Source of the DNA: Anaerolineales bacterium
Lineage (GTDB): Bacteria; Chloroflexota; Anaerolineae; Anaerolineales; Villigracilaceae
Direction: 5' to 3'
DNA: 16,688 nucleotides
Assembly (NCBI GenBank): GCA_016928525.1
Contig: JAFGKO010000315.1
Location: 1 to 16,688, forward strand
The notes beneath the pieces were generated by a model, which did not search any database, was not told the origin of the DNA, and was given only the letters and a program-made list of their open reading frames with translations. Each line of letters starts with the position of its first letter. Positions within the stretch are counted from its first letter, which is position 1. The position numbers and the translations under genes were made by a program. Shown here one piece after another: positions 1-6,368 of the stretch.

Positions 1-36
1 CCCTCTCCCTTGCAGGGAGAGGGCCGGGGTGAGGGT
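1..36. repeat. Dispersed palindromic repeat inside moeA, read in frame
   Basis: CCCTCTCCCT (1-10) and AGGGAGAGGG (14-23) form a perfect 10-bp inverted repeat with a 3-nt loop, followed by a CGGGGTGAGGGT tail. I recall this as a common intergenic repeat type in several bacterial groups (memory, not searched). Here it lies within the reading frame of the truncated moeA and encodes PSPLQGEGRGEG. Its left limit may lie outside the window. Confidence 0.75.
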
Positions 37-174
37 CCAAACTATCTTGCCGAGCCCATCTTCGGCAAATCCAACCTGATCTTCACCCTGGCCGCTGCGG
101 ACGGCCTGTTGCGCGTCCCGCCGGACGCCACCGGCCTGAGCGCGGGGGAGATGGTAGAAGTAATTTTATTGTAG
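1..174 (+). CDS. moeA: Molybdopterin molybdenumtransferase MoeA, C-terminal end (partial)
   Basis: The first frame is open from base 1 to a TAG at 172-174 and encodes 57 residues. From about residue 18 it reads as the MoeA C-terminal domain (MoeA_C beta-barrel): EPIFGKSNLIFTLAAADGLL, then RVPPDATGLSAGEMVEVILL. The GKS, ADGL, PxxxxGLxAGExVxV pattern is the family signature. MoeA inserts molybdate into adenylylated molybdopterin in the cytoplasm during molybdenum-cofactor synthesis. The first 12 visible residues (PSPLQGEGRGEG) are encoded by a dispersed palindromic repeat that stays in frame. The start lies outside the window. A second, longer moeA follows at 1286, an arrangement common where one paralogue carries an extra binding domain. 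Family assignment is firm; whether the protein is intact upstream cannot be seen. Confidence 0.82.
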   Translation, partial: PSPLQGEGRGEGPNYLAEPIFGKSNLIFTLAAADGLLRVPPDATGLSAGEMVEVILL

Positions 175-249
175 GAATACAATGAACTAATTGAAACTTT
201 TTGAGAGAAAAACCGTTTTCAACCAGAATAATGTTGATACTATGACGTT

Positions 250-294
250 TTGACTTCAAACTCATCTCCTCTACCATATAATGTAGTTAGAGGA
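250..294 (+). promoter_or_regulatory. Promoter with flanking palindrome for the 333-971 gene
   Basis: A perfect TATAAT lies at 277-282, with a TTGACT at 250-255. The 21-bp spacing is longer than ideal, so the -35 is uncertain. A 7-bp inverted repeat, TCCTCTA (267-273) and TAGAGGA (288-294), brackets the -10 box, and its right arm contains the Shine-Dalgarno AGGA at 291-294. This layout would suit a repressor operator covering promoter and ribosome site; no regulator is identified. Confidence 0.5.
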
Positions 295-303
295 AATTAC
301 AAA

Positions 304-330
304 ATGACGCGTCAAAAGAATTTTCTGTAA
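304..330 (+). CDS. Possible 8-codon leader ORF
   Basis: ATG at 304-306 opens a tiny frame (MTRQKNFL) closed by TAA at 328-330, two bases before the ATG of the next gene. The only good Shine-Dalgarno nearby (AGGA, 291-294) is 9 nt from this ATG and 38 nt from the ATG at 333, so it fits the leader better than the main gene. Translation of the main gene could depend on coupling to this leader. No extension of the main frame upstream reaches a usable start before a TAG at 288-290. This is an inference from spacing; chance is possible. Confidence 0.35.
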   Translation: MTRQKNFL

Positions 331-332
331 AA

Positions 333-971
333 ATGTCACATAAACCAAGAAAAGTTTCAATTAACTCAATGACTTTATCTGATTGGAATGCTGATGACTA
401 TCTAATGGATTTTGAAGATATCCATTTTAGTGGATATCTTGTTAATGCTCCTCTTATTATGAAGGTTGGTTGGGTTACCCGGTATCTTCATGATGTCATT
501 TTTCCTGATGCTATCAGAGCCGTTGTAAACGGTGGGGAGTTAGCAGGGTTGTTATTGACTTTTTCAATAGTTGAATATCTATCAGGCTTCTATGCCAGAA
601 GAGGTGATCAAGCAGAAAAATTTAAGGCATTTATGAAACAATATTTTCCGAGCCAGTATCTTCTATACATCGATGAAATATACACTCACATAAGAAATGG
701 CTTGGTTCATAATTTGTCGTTAATGAATCCATCAATTGCATCAACTACATCGTTCACGCTTGAAAAGGAATCGGATTTACATTTACAGCATAAAAATAGT
801 AAAGTGATTTTTTCCATCCATCACTTTATCGAAGACACACGACGTGCTATGGTAATGTATTCATACGATTTGATCATGAAGTCAGACGATAATCCTGATT
901 TAGTGGAGAATTTTCATAAACGATTTAATAAACAAGATGGTGCAGCTTCTATGATGGTAAAAACGGATTGA
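333..971 (+). CDS. Unknown AT-rich gene with HEPN-like RX4H motif
   Basis: Encodes 212 residues. I do not recognise a named family. The protein is predicted soluble and largely helical. Around residues 108-130 it reads QYLLYIDEIYTHIRNGLVHN, where R121-N-G-L-V-H126 matches the R-X4-6-H signature of HEPN domains, which are found in toxin RNases and defence proteins; other helical families can show the same pattern by chance. Base composition is strikingly AT-rich with A/T-ending codons, unlike every neighbour, which points to recent acquisition. It sits between two moeA genes and next to a decayed modB, with no obvious antitoxin partner. A perfect hairpin (415-440) lies in codons 28-36. The start at 333 lacks its own ribosome site (see the 304-330 leader). 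It is likely a real gene; function is unassigned. Confidence 0.72.
   Translation: MSHKPRKVSINSMTLSDWNADDYLMDFEDIHFSGYLVNAPLIMKVGWVTRYLHDVIFPDAIRAVVNGGELAGLLLTFSIVEYLSGFYARRGDQAEKFKAFMKQYFPSQYLLYIDEIYTHIRNGLVHNLSLMNPSIASTTSFTLEKESDLHLQHKNSKVIFSIHHFIEDTRRAMVMYSYDLIMKSDDNPDLVENFHKRFNKQDGAASMMVKTD
415..440 (+). other. Perfect intragenic hairpin
   Basis: AAGATATCCA (415-424) and TGGATATCTT (431-440) are perfect 10-bp complements around a 6-nt loop, inside codons 28-36 of the AT-rich gene. The stem would be stable in mRNA and, as DNA, makes a symmetric site. Confidence 0.6.
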
Positions 972-985
972 ATTTCTTATCCATC

Positions 986-1207
986 TTATTCTGGTTCTTC
1001 GGTCACCCCGTGCAATGACACCGAAACTCCTGCCAGCATGACCGTCATATCGCCACCCAAGCTCCGCTCAAATCCCAAATAGATCACCAGCGGCATCGTC
1101 TGGGTCACCCTCTCCAAATTTCCTGCAAATAAAATTGCCGTACAAAACTTGCCCGGCGCGCGCGTCCAACTCACGATCGCGCCTATGGTAACAGTCTCGC
1201 TGTTATA
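986..1207 (-). pseudogene. modB: Decayed modB (molybdate ABC permease) C-terminal remnant
   Basis: Reading the minus strand from 1207 to a TAA at 988-986 gives a stretch aligning by eye with the ModB C-terminus: TRAPGKFCTAILFAGNLERV then TQTMPLVIYLGFERSLGG. Intact ModB proteins have ARALGEFGA, FAGN and TQTMPLAIY at this place, the cytoplasmic loop that contacts the ATPase. The EAA-loop residues are eroded (ALGEFG has become APGKFC), the upstream frame is closed by a TGA at 1210-1208, and there is no membrane domain, so it cannot be functional. Its position between two moeA genes suggests that a molybdate-uptake gene once stood here on the opposite strand, or was moved in. The homology is recognised from memory of the family. 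Confidence 0.65.
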
Positions 1208-1222
1208 TCATACCCACGGTCA

Positions 1223-1278
1223 CAAATTGCACATTCAACAATCAAAAAAGTGCAATTTGGGACCGCTCTGGGTATAAT
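1223..1278 (+). promoter_or_regulatory. Leaderless promoter and operator-like palindrome of the moeA fusion
   Basis: A perfect TATAAT at 1273-1278 ends 7 nt before the ATG at 1286, so transcription should begin at or within a base or two of the start codon: a leaderless mRNA. No Shine-Dalgarno is present. A perfect 10-bp inverted repeat, CAAATTGCAC (1223-1232) and GTGCAATTTG (1250-1259), has its right arm on the expected -35 position, as expected for an operator. Confidence 0.6.
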
Positions 1279-1285
1279 TCGCGAG

Positions 1286-3310
1286 ATGAGCTTATACCTT
1301 CACGATATCCCCCTCCCTCAAGCCCAATCCCGCCTGGAAGCCGCCCTGCGCGAAGCCGATCTGTGGCGCGTGTTGGGCTCTGAAACCATCCCCCTGGACG
1401 AAAACGTCCTTGGACGCACGTTGGCCGAGCCGGTCTGGGCAAAGACTTCCTCGCCACATTATCATGCCTCTGCGATGGACGGCTTCGCTGTCCGTGCGGC
1501 GGAGACGGCTGGTGCGTTGCCATCCAAACCGGTCACGCTTCAAATCCCGGACCAGACCTGCTACCTCGACACAGGCGATCCTTTGCCGCCCGGCTTTGAT
1601 TCCGTCATCCCCATCGAGAACACCGAAGCGCTCGACGAACACGGGAACCTGACCGAGGCCATCCGCGACCCGGCTAGCATTCGCATCCGCGCCAGCGTGG
1701 CCCCGTGGACGCACGTCCGCCCGCTGGGGGAGGATATTGTCGCCACTGAACTGGTCTTACCAGCCGGTCACGTGCTGCGCCCGGCGGACCTAGGCGCGAT
1801 TGCGGCAGCCGGGCACACGGAAATCCAGGTGGCGCGCAAACCGCGCGTGGCCATCCTGCCGACCGGCACGGAATTGGTGCCTATTGGCTCTAAACTCAAG
1901 CCGGGCGACATTCTGGAATACAACTCGCTGGTGCTGGCGGCGCAGGTCAAGGCGATGGGCGGCGAACCGACACGTTTTCCGATCACGAAGGACGATTTCG
2001 ACCTGATTTGCAAGCGCGTGCGGGAGGCCGCCCTGGATCATGACCTTATCCTGCTTAATGCGGGTTCCTCGGCCGGCGCAGAAGATTTCTCGGCCAAAGT
2101 GGTGGAAAGATTGGGGCAGTTACTGGTGCATGGCGTGGCTGTCCGCCCGGGGCATCCGGTCATATTGGGAATGGTAAATCGGGAATCGGGAAACGGGAAA
2201 TCTTCAACCGAAATACAACTCCCGAATTCCGAATCCCGAGTCCCAGTAATAGGCGTTCCTGGCTACCCCGTCTCCGCCGCCTTGACCATCGAAATTTTTG
2301 TCGAGCCGCTGATCGCCAAATGGCTGGGGCGGCGACCCAACGAATTGCCAACTGAAACTGCGCAACTGACGCGCAAGATCACCTCCCCCGGCGGCGATGA
2401 CGACTTCGTCCGCGTGGTGGTTGGGCGCGTGGGCGAGAAGCTGCTGGCCGCGCCGCTCTCGCGCGGGGCAGGGGTTATCACTTCGCTCGTCCGCGCGGAC
2501 GGTTTGGTGTTGCTGCCGCGCGGCATGCAAGGCGCGGAAGCGGGGGAACAGGTGCAGGTACGGCTGTACCGTCCGCGAGCGGAACTGGATAAAACCATTT
2601 TCTGCATTGGCTCGCACGATATGACGCTCGATCTGATCGCGCAATTCCTGGCCGGGTATGACCGGCGCCTGGCCTCGGCCAATGTCGGCTCGCAGGGCGG
2701 GCTGGTAGCGTTGCGGCGTGGTGAGGCGCATCTGGCTGGCTCACACCTGCTCGACCCGGATACAGGCGAATACAATATTTCCTACATCCGCCAGTATCTG
2801 CCGGGAGTGAAGGTCAAAGTCGTGACGCTGGTGGGGCGCGAGCAGGGCTTACTGGTCGAACGGGGCAACCCGAAGAACGTCAAAAGCCTGGAGGATCTGG
2901 GCAGGCCGGGGGATGGGACAGAGGCGGAGCGTGTCCGTTTTGTGAATCGTCAACGCGGAGCCGGTACAAGAGTCCTGCTGGATTATCAATTGAACCTATT
3001 GGGGATAGTCCCTGATAGTATAATTGGCTACAATCAAGAAGAATATACCCACCTGGGTGTGGCCGCGGCGGTCGCTTCTGGAAGAGCTGATTGCGGATTG
3101 GGGATAGCGGCCGCGGCAAAGGCGCTTGAGCTGGATTTCATCCCGCTTTTCCAGGAACGTTACGATCTGGTCATCCCGAAAGAATACGCCGAGAGTGACC
3201 TGCTTGCGCCGCTCTTCTCTGTCTTGGAAAACAAGGAATTCCGCGCAGCGGTTTCATCCCTGCCGGGTTACGATGTGAGTGTGATGGGAAAATTGATCGT
3301 GGAGGATTAA
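1286..3310 (+). CDS. moeA: MoeA fused to a PBP-like (LysR-substrate-type) domain
   Basis: Encodes 674 residues. Residues 1 to about 420 are MoeA: SAMDGFAVRAAET in the N-terminal part, PTGTEL at the MogA-like nucleotide/pterin site, NAGSSAGAEDF in place of the usual SGGxSxGxxD, and VRPGHPVILG and VPGYPVSA before the C-terminal barrel. Residues about 430-674 form a periplasmic-binding-like fold of the PF12727 type: IGSHDMTLDL, NRQRGAGTRVLLDY and GRADCGLGIAAAA. This fusion is known in archaea and Chloroflexota and is presumed to sense or bind molybdate/tungstate or a cofactor intermediate; its exact role is unproven. ATG at 1286 is chosen over GTG 1250 because the TATAAT at 1273 lies between them. 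Residues about 298-318 are an insertion encoded by a repeat. A receiver protein gene follows 3 bp downstream. Confidence 0.88.
   Translation: MSLYLHDIPLPQAQSRLEAALREADLWRVLGSETIPLDENVLGRTLAEPVWAKTSSPHYHASAMDGFAVRAAETAGALPSKPVTLQIPDQTCYLDTGDPLPPGFDSVIPIENTEALDEHGNLTEAIRDPASIRIRASVAPWTHVRPLGEDIVATELVLPAGHVLRPADLGAIAAAGHTEIQVARKPRVAILPTGTELVPIGSKLKPGDILEYNSLVLAAQVKAMGGEPTRFPITKDDFDLICKRVREAALDHDLILLNAGSSAGAEDFSAKVVERLGQLLVHGVAVRPGHPVILGMVNRESGNGKSSTEIQLPNSESRVPVIGVPGYPVSAALTIEIFVEPLIAKWLGRRPNELPTETAQLTRKITSPGGDDDFVRVVVGRVGEKLLAAPLSRGAGVITSLVRADGLVLLPRGMQGAEAGEQVQVRLYRPRAELDKTIFCIGSHDMTLDLIAQFLAGYDRRLASANVGSQGGLVALRRGEAHLAGSHLLDPDTGEYNISYIRQYLPGVKVKVVTLVGREQGLLVERGNPKNVKSLEDLGRPGDGTEAERVRFVNRQRGAGTRVLLDYQLNLLGIVPDSIIGYNQEEYTHLGVAAAVASGRADCGLGIAAAAKALELDFIPLFQERYDLVIPKEYAESDLLAPLFSVLENKEFRAAVSSLPGYDVSVMGKLIVED
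2177..2244. repeat. In-frame repeat insertion within the moeA fusion
   Basis: Two G-rich tracts, CGGGAATCGGGAAACGGGAA (from 2180) and the complementary-type tract CGAATTCCGAATCCCGAG (from 2223), form an imperfect inverted repeat. It encodes about 21 residues (NRESGNGKSS through NSESRVP) between LGMV and PVIGVPGYP, a point where ordinary MoeA proteins run on with only a few residues. The low-complexity GGGAATC motif resembles dispersed intergenic repeats of these genomes. Exact borders are uncertain by a few bases. Confidence 0.65.
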
Positions 3311-3313
3311 AGA

Positions 3314-3679
3314 ATGTCTACGGCCCTTATCATCGATGACAACCGCCAGACGGCGGACGCCTTGCACCAGATGTTGGATGTGTTGGGCGTGGAAGCGCGG
3401 GTGGCTTATGGTTCCAGCCCGGCGATTGCGCTTTTGCAGACCATGACGCCCTACCTGATTTTGCTCGATATCAACATGCCCGGAGTGGACGGGTTAGAGA
3501 TCCTTTCGTTTTTACGCAGGGAGCCGCGACTGGCTGCGGTGCCGGTGGTTGTGATTACGTCCGATGACCAGTTGGAGACTAAGAAACGTGTCATGGAGGG
3601 CGGCGCCACATCTCTTCTCGTCAAGCCTGCCACACTGGATGCGCTGGAAGGCGCGTTGAAGCGGGCTAATATTTTGTGA
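3314..3679 (+). CDS. Receiver-only response regulator
   Basis: Encodes 121 residues forming one receiver domain with all key residues: acidic pair D8 D9, phospho-acceptor D52 in LLDINMPG, T82 in VVVITSDD and K104 in LLVKPA. There is no output domain, so it probably acts through protein contacts, like CheY or Spo0F-type proteins. GGAGG at 3301-3305 lies 8 nt before the ATG, inside the end of the moeA fusion, and the genes are 3 bp apart, so they are co-transcribed. A terminator follows at 3707. No kinase sits in the same operon; the nearest is the NarX/NreB-like kinase at 4385. Partner and output are unknown. Confidence 0.88.
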   Translation: MSTALIIDDNRQTADALHQMLDVLGVEARVAYGSSPAIALLQTMTPYLILLDINMPGVDGLEILSFLRREPRLAAVPVVVITSDDQLETKKRVMEGGATSLLVKPATLDALEGALKRANIL

Positions 3680-3706
3680 GCGTTCCCTTATACGCAAATT
3701 TTCGAT

Positions 3707-3735
3707 AAGCCGGGTTTTGCCCGGTTTATTTTTTG
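3707..3735 (+). terminator. Rho-independent terminator after the receiver gene
   Basis: AAGCCGGG (3707-3714) pairs with CCCGGTTT (3720-3727; one G-T pair) around a 5-nt loop, followed by a run of T at 3729-3734. It closes the moeA-receiver operon. Confidence 0.85.
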
Positions 3736-3760
3736 TTTCGCTTGCCCCGCAACATATAAT
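3733..3760 (+). promoter_or_regulatory. Promoter immediately after the terminator
   Basis: TTGTTT (3733-3738), a 16-bp spacer and a perfect TATAAT (3755-3760) predict a transcript starting near 3767. That transcript would carry the 13-bp-stem hairpin at 3786-3840 before reaching the peroxiredoxin gene. The -35 overlaps the T-run of the preceding terminator. Confidence 0.55.
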
Positions 3761-3785
3761 AGACTTTATCAGTAATAGTTGAAAA

Positions 3786-3840
3786 CGTCCCGAAGGTTGC
3801 CGCCAAACACCCAACTTGCTTGAATAAAACCTTCGGGACG
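3786..3840 (+). ncRNA. Long-loop hairpin in the peroxiredoxin leader (possible small RNA)
   Basis: CGTCCCGAAGGTT (3786-3798) and AACCTTCGGGACG (3828-3840) are perfect 13-bp complements around a 29-nt loop. It begins about 20 nt after the predicted start of transcription from the 3755 TATAAT box. There is no T-run after it, so it is not a simple terminator. It may be a structured 5' leader, a processed small RNA or a dispersed repeat; sequence alone cannot decide. Confidence 0.45.
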
Positions 3841-3883
3841 GTGCTTGCATGTTATTGCCAATAATGTCTAATGTTGCAGGACT

Positions 3884-3902
3884 TGTTATAATTGATCGGA
3901 GG
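3884..3902 (+). promoter_or_regulatory. Extended -10 promoter and ribosome site of bcp
   Basis: TGT-TATAAT at 3884-3892 is an extended -10 element without a clear -35. GGAGG at 3898-3902 is 5 nt before the ATG at 3908. A transcript from this -10 would start around 3899, giving a leader of only some 9 nt, so the ribosome site may serve mainly the longer transcript from the upstream promoter. Confidence 0.5.
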
Positions 3903-3907
3903 TATCT

Positions 3908-4372
3908 ATGCCTATTCCAAGTGATATTCCTGCTCCTGACTTTGAACTTCCTGATGAGACCGGCGCATTACGAAAATTATCCGATTTCCGGGGCCAGCCG
4001 GTGGTACTCTATTTTTATCCCAAGGATGATACGCCTGGCTGTACAACGGAAGCCTGTAACTTCCGGAATGATTACTCCGCCTACCAGAAGGCTGGTGTGA
4101 CAATCCTGGGCGTCAGCCCGGACTCAGTAAAATCACACGTCAAATTCAAGCAGAAATTTGATTTGCCTTTCCCGTTATTGGCGGACGAAGATCACGAAAT
4201 CTGTGAAACCTACGGCGTCTGGGCCTTGAAAAAAGCCATGGGGCGCGAGTATATGGGCGTTTTGCGTACAACCTTCCTGATCGATGCCGAAGGGAAGATT
4301 ATGCGCGTGTTCGAAAAAGTCAAGCCCGCCGAACACAGTGCTGAACTGCTGGCCGAATTGGGCGTATCGTGA
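3908..4372 (+). CDS. bcp: Thioredoxin-dependent peroxiredoxin, Bcp/PrxQ type
   Basis: Encodes 154 residues, the usual size for the family. It reduces hydrogen peroxide and organic peroxides in the cytoplasm, using thioredoxin as donor. The peroxidatic cysteine is C45 in DTPGCTTEAC, with the PrxQ-type resolving cysteine C50 five residues later. Also visible are APDFELPD near the N-terminus, VVLYFYPKD before the active site, GVSPDS, and FLIDAEGKI with the conserved arginine in LRTTF. It is preceded by a promoter and a structured leader. The histidine-kinase gene begins 12 bp after its stop, so peroxide defence and signalling genes are probably co-transcribed, and both lie just upstream of the oxidase operon. 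Confidence 0.95.
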   Translation: MPIPSDIPAPDFELPDETGALRKLSDFRGQPVVLYFYPKDDTPGCTTEACNFRNDYSAYQKAGVTILGVSPDSVKSHVKFKQKFDLPFPLLADEDHEICETYGVWALKKAMGREYMGVLRTTFLIDAEGKIMRVFEKVKPAEHSAELLAELGVS

Positions 4373-4384
4373 TCAACGAATTGA

Positions 4385-5623
4385 ATGCCACAACAGATGA
4401 CTGAAGCTGAGAGCGAGAGTATTCACCTGCACCTGCGCGCCAGCTTTGCGCTCGCGGGGTATTTGCTGGAAGCTCATAGTGAAGAGGCGGCTATTCTGGC
4501 GGCGATGAGGGTCAGTACGGATTTGCTGGGTGCCATCGGTTCTGCCTTCGTTCCATTCAGCGAGTGGAAGCAATCTGTGCCGCCTTTGAAATATGGTGAG
4601 GCAGCTTTTCTGGAACATTCGGGTTGGCAAACGCGTTTGTCAGCGCCTGCCACGCGGCATGTTTGTCGTGTCTGTGACAAGAGGCAGGCTGGTTCGGAGT
4701 GCGTTTTGCTTCAGGAGCCGGCCGATGCCCAGAATGTATTCTGTGTTGCCCTACGCTGTGGCGGGCGAGAGGTTGGCGTTACCAGCTATTTCTTTTCCGC
4801 ATCGCCAAAAATCAGTAATGACCAACATCAGTTCCTGGCTGAAATGGTACGTCTGACGGATCTTGCACTGGATGCTTTGCGCGTACATACGCAGGATGTG
4901 GAAGCAGCACGTCGCGCCTTTAAACTTGTGGATTTAAAAGAAACACAGCTTATCCTGGATTCCAAAAGCGAAGCCCTCCTGGAACAGTTGGAGTACAAAG
5001 CCGTCCTGGATGAGCGCACCCGCCTGGCGCGCGAAATCCATGATGGGTTGGCGCAGACGCTGGCTTTCCTGAAACTAGAAGCGGCGCGCTTGCAGACATA
5101 CGTTTCGAATGGGGAGGTGGACGCGGTCACTCGCACGCTCCAGGCCTGCTACCAGACCCTGTCGGATGCTTATCTGGATGCGCGCCAGGCCATCGACAAC
5201 CTACGCCGTATCCCGGATGAAAGTTTTGGCGATTGGTTGGAAGGCACTGCTGCCGATTTCAAGACACTGACTGGTCTGGAAATTGATGTTTCGAATGTCC
5301 ATTTGGATCATGTTTTTTCACCGAATGTGAAGGCGCAATTGATCCGTATTGTGCAGGAGGCGCTTACCAATATCCGCAAGCATGCGCAGGCTTGCACAGT
5401 CACGGTTTCAGCCTTTGAGCGCAATGGGGACGCTATCCTGGAAGTCCATGATAACGGGCGGGGGTTTGTGCCAGAAGAGCTACAGCCAGTTTCCCAGTAT
5501 GGCCTGCGCAGCATGCGCGAGCGGGCCGAGTCTATTGGCGCTGATTTTCAGATCATCAGTGCGCCGGGAGCCGGGACGACCGTCCGATTGCAGATTCCGA
5601 TCCGGGAGCAGACTAATCCATGA
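4385..5623 (+). CDS. Soluble NarX/NreB-type histidine kinase with cysteine cluster
   Basis: Encodes 412 residues with no membrane segment. Residues about 15-165 look like a GAF-type sensor with five cysteines: C94, C97 and C106 (C-x2-C-x8-C, in CRVCDKRQAGSEC), then C120 and C125. Residues about 205-275 are HisKA_3, with phospho-acceptor H219 in RLAREIHDGLAQTL. The ATPase domain follows, with an N-box around N329 (EALTNIRKHA), the G1 box DNGRG (356-360) and YGLRSMRERA. The cysteine spacing recalls the Fe-S oxygen sensor NreB and the NarX cysteine region but is not identical, so oxygen or redox sensing is an inference. A TGA directly before the ATG at 4385 rules out a longer start; ATG 4397 is the alternative. 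Its last 4 bp overlap the regulator gene. Confidence 0.9.
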   Translation: MPQQMTEAESESIHLHLRASFALAGYLLEAHSEEAAILAAMRVSTDLLGAIGSAFVPFSEWKQSVPPLKYGEAAFLEHSGWQTRLSAPATRHVCRVCDKRQAGSECVLLQEPADAQNVFCVALRCGGREVGVTSYFFSASPKISNDQHQFLAEMVRLTDLALDALRVHTQDVEAARRAFKLVDLKETQLILDSKSEALLEQLEYKAVLDERTRLAREIHDGLAQTLAFLKLEAARLQTYVSNGEVDAVTRTLQACYQTLSDAYLDARQAIDNLRRIPDESFGDWLEGTAADFKTLTGLEIDVSNVHLDHVFSPNVKAQLIRIVQEALTNIRKHAQACTVTVSAFERNGDAILEVHDNGRGFVPEELQPVSQYGLRSMRERAESIGADFQIISAPGAGTTVRLQIPIREQTNP

Positions 5624-6255
5624 ACGCTGAGGTCCGTATCGTTGTGGTGGATGATCACACACTATTCCGGCGCGGACTGGTCGGGTTACTGGCCGAAATG
5701 GAAGGTTTCAGGGTAGTAGGTGAGGCGGCTAACGGACAGGATGCGTTGGGCATCATTGAAATGGAAAAGCCCGATATTGTTTTGTTGGATGTCAATATGC
5801 CGGGGATGAGCGGTATCCAGACCCTGGCTGCTATGAGAAAGCAGGGTCTGGCCTCTCCTGTGTTGATGTTGACGATCTCCCAGCATGAGGATGATTTGAT
5901 TGGCGCCATTCGTGTCGGGGCCAGCGGGTACCTGCTGAAAAACGCCGAGCCGGAAACGCTGCGGCAGACGATTAAGCAGGTGGTGGCCGGGAAATCGGTG
6001 CTTTCCCCGGAGGTCACCGAGCAGGTATTTCGTCTGGTGCGCAGCGGGCAATTGGATTCGGCAAATCTGTTAACTGATCGTGAAGTCGAAGTTCTGCGCT
6101 TTCTGTCTCGCGGTTTGACCACGGCGCAAACCGGCGCTGAAATGTTCATTTCCGAAAATACCGTAAAGACACATGTCCGCCATATCCTTTATAAGTTGGA
6201 AGTGAGCAACCGGGCCGAGGCTGTCGCAAAGGCAACCCAAATTGGTTTGATTTGA
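5620..6255 (+). CDS. NarL/FixJ-family response regulator
   Basis: Encodes 211 residues. The receiver has D11 D12, phospho-acceptor D57 in LLDVNMPG, T85 and K107 in GYLLKNAE. The C-terminal LuxR-type helix-turn-helix (about 150-208) reads LTDREVEVLRFLSRG and ISENTVKTHV; the middle, TTAQTGAEMF, replaces the more common SNxEIA pattern. The ATGA overlap with the kinase gene (5620-5623) shows translational coupling, so this is the cognate pair. A strong terminator follows. The adjacent oxidase operon is an attractive target, but no binding site is proved here. Confidence 0.94.
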   Translation: MNAEVRIVVVDDHTLFRRGLVGLLAEMEGFRVVGEAANGQDALGIIEMEKPDIVLLDVNMPGMSGIQTLAAMRKQGLASPVLMLTISQHEDDLIGAIRVGASGYLLKNAEPETLRQTIKQVVAGKSVLSPEVTEQVFRLVRSGQLDSANLLTDREVEVLRFLSRGLTTAQTGAEMFISENTVKTHVRHILYKLEVSNRAEAVAKATQIGLI

Positions 6256-6304
6256 TTGGTGTGATAAATACTTTGTAGATCGATGTGACAAACGGGTGAT
6301 GACG

Positions 6305-6338
6305 GCGGGTGATAGCCATATCACCCGCTTGTGTTTTT
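6305..6338 (+). terminator. Strong rho-independent terminator
   Basis: GCGGGTGATA (6305-6314) and TATCACCCGC (6319-6328) form a perfect 10-bp stem with a GCCA loop, followed by a T-run at 6334-6338. It ends the bcp-kinase-regulator unit and separates it from the oxidase operon. Confidence 0.92.
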
Positions 6339-6368
6339 AAAAATCCCTCGAATGAACGCGTGAAATAC

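Noticed and set aside
1199..1215. ModE-like box (GTTATATCAT) upstream of the moeA fusion
   Set aside because: Only a half-site resemblance; no second half at the right spacing.
1250..1285. GTG at 1250 as start of the moeA fusion
   Set aside because: It lies upstream of the TATAAT box and inside the palindrome, and the added residues are not MoeA-like.
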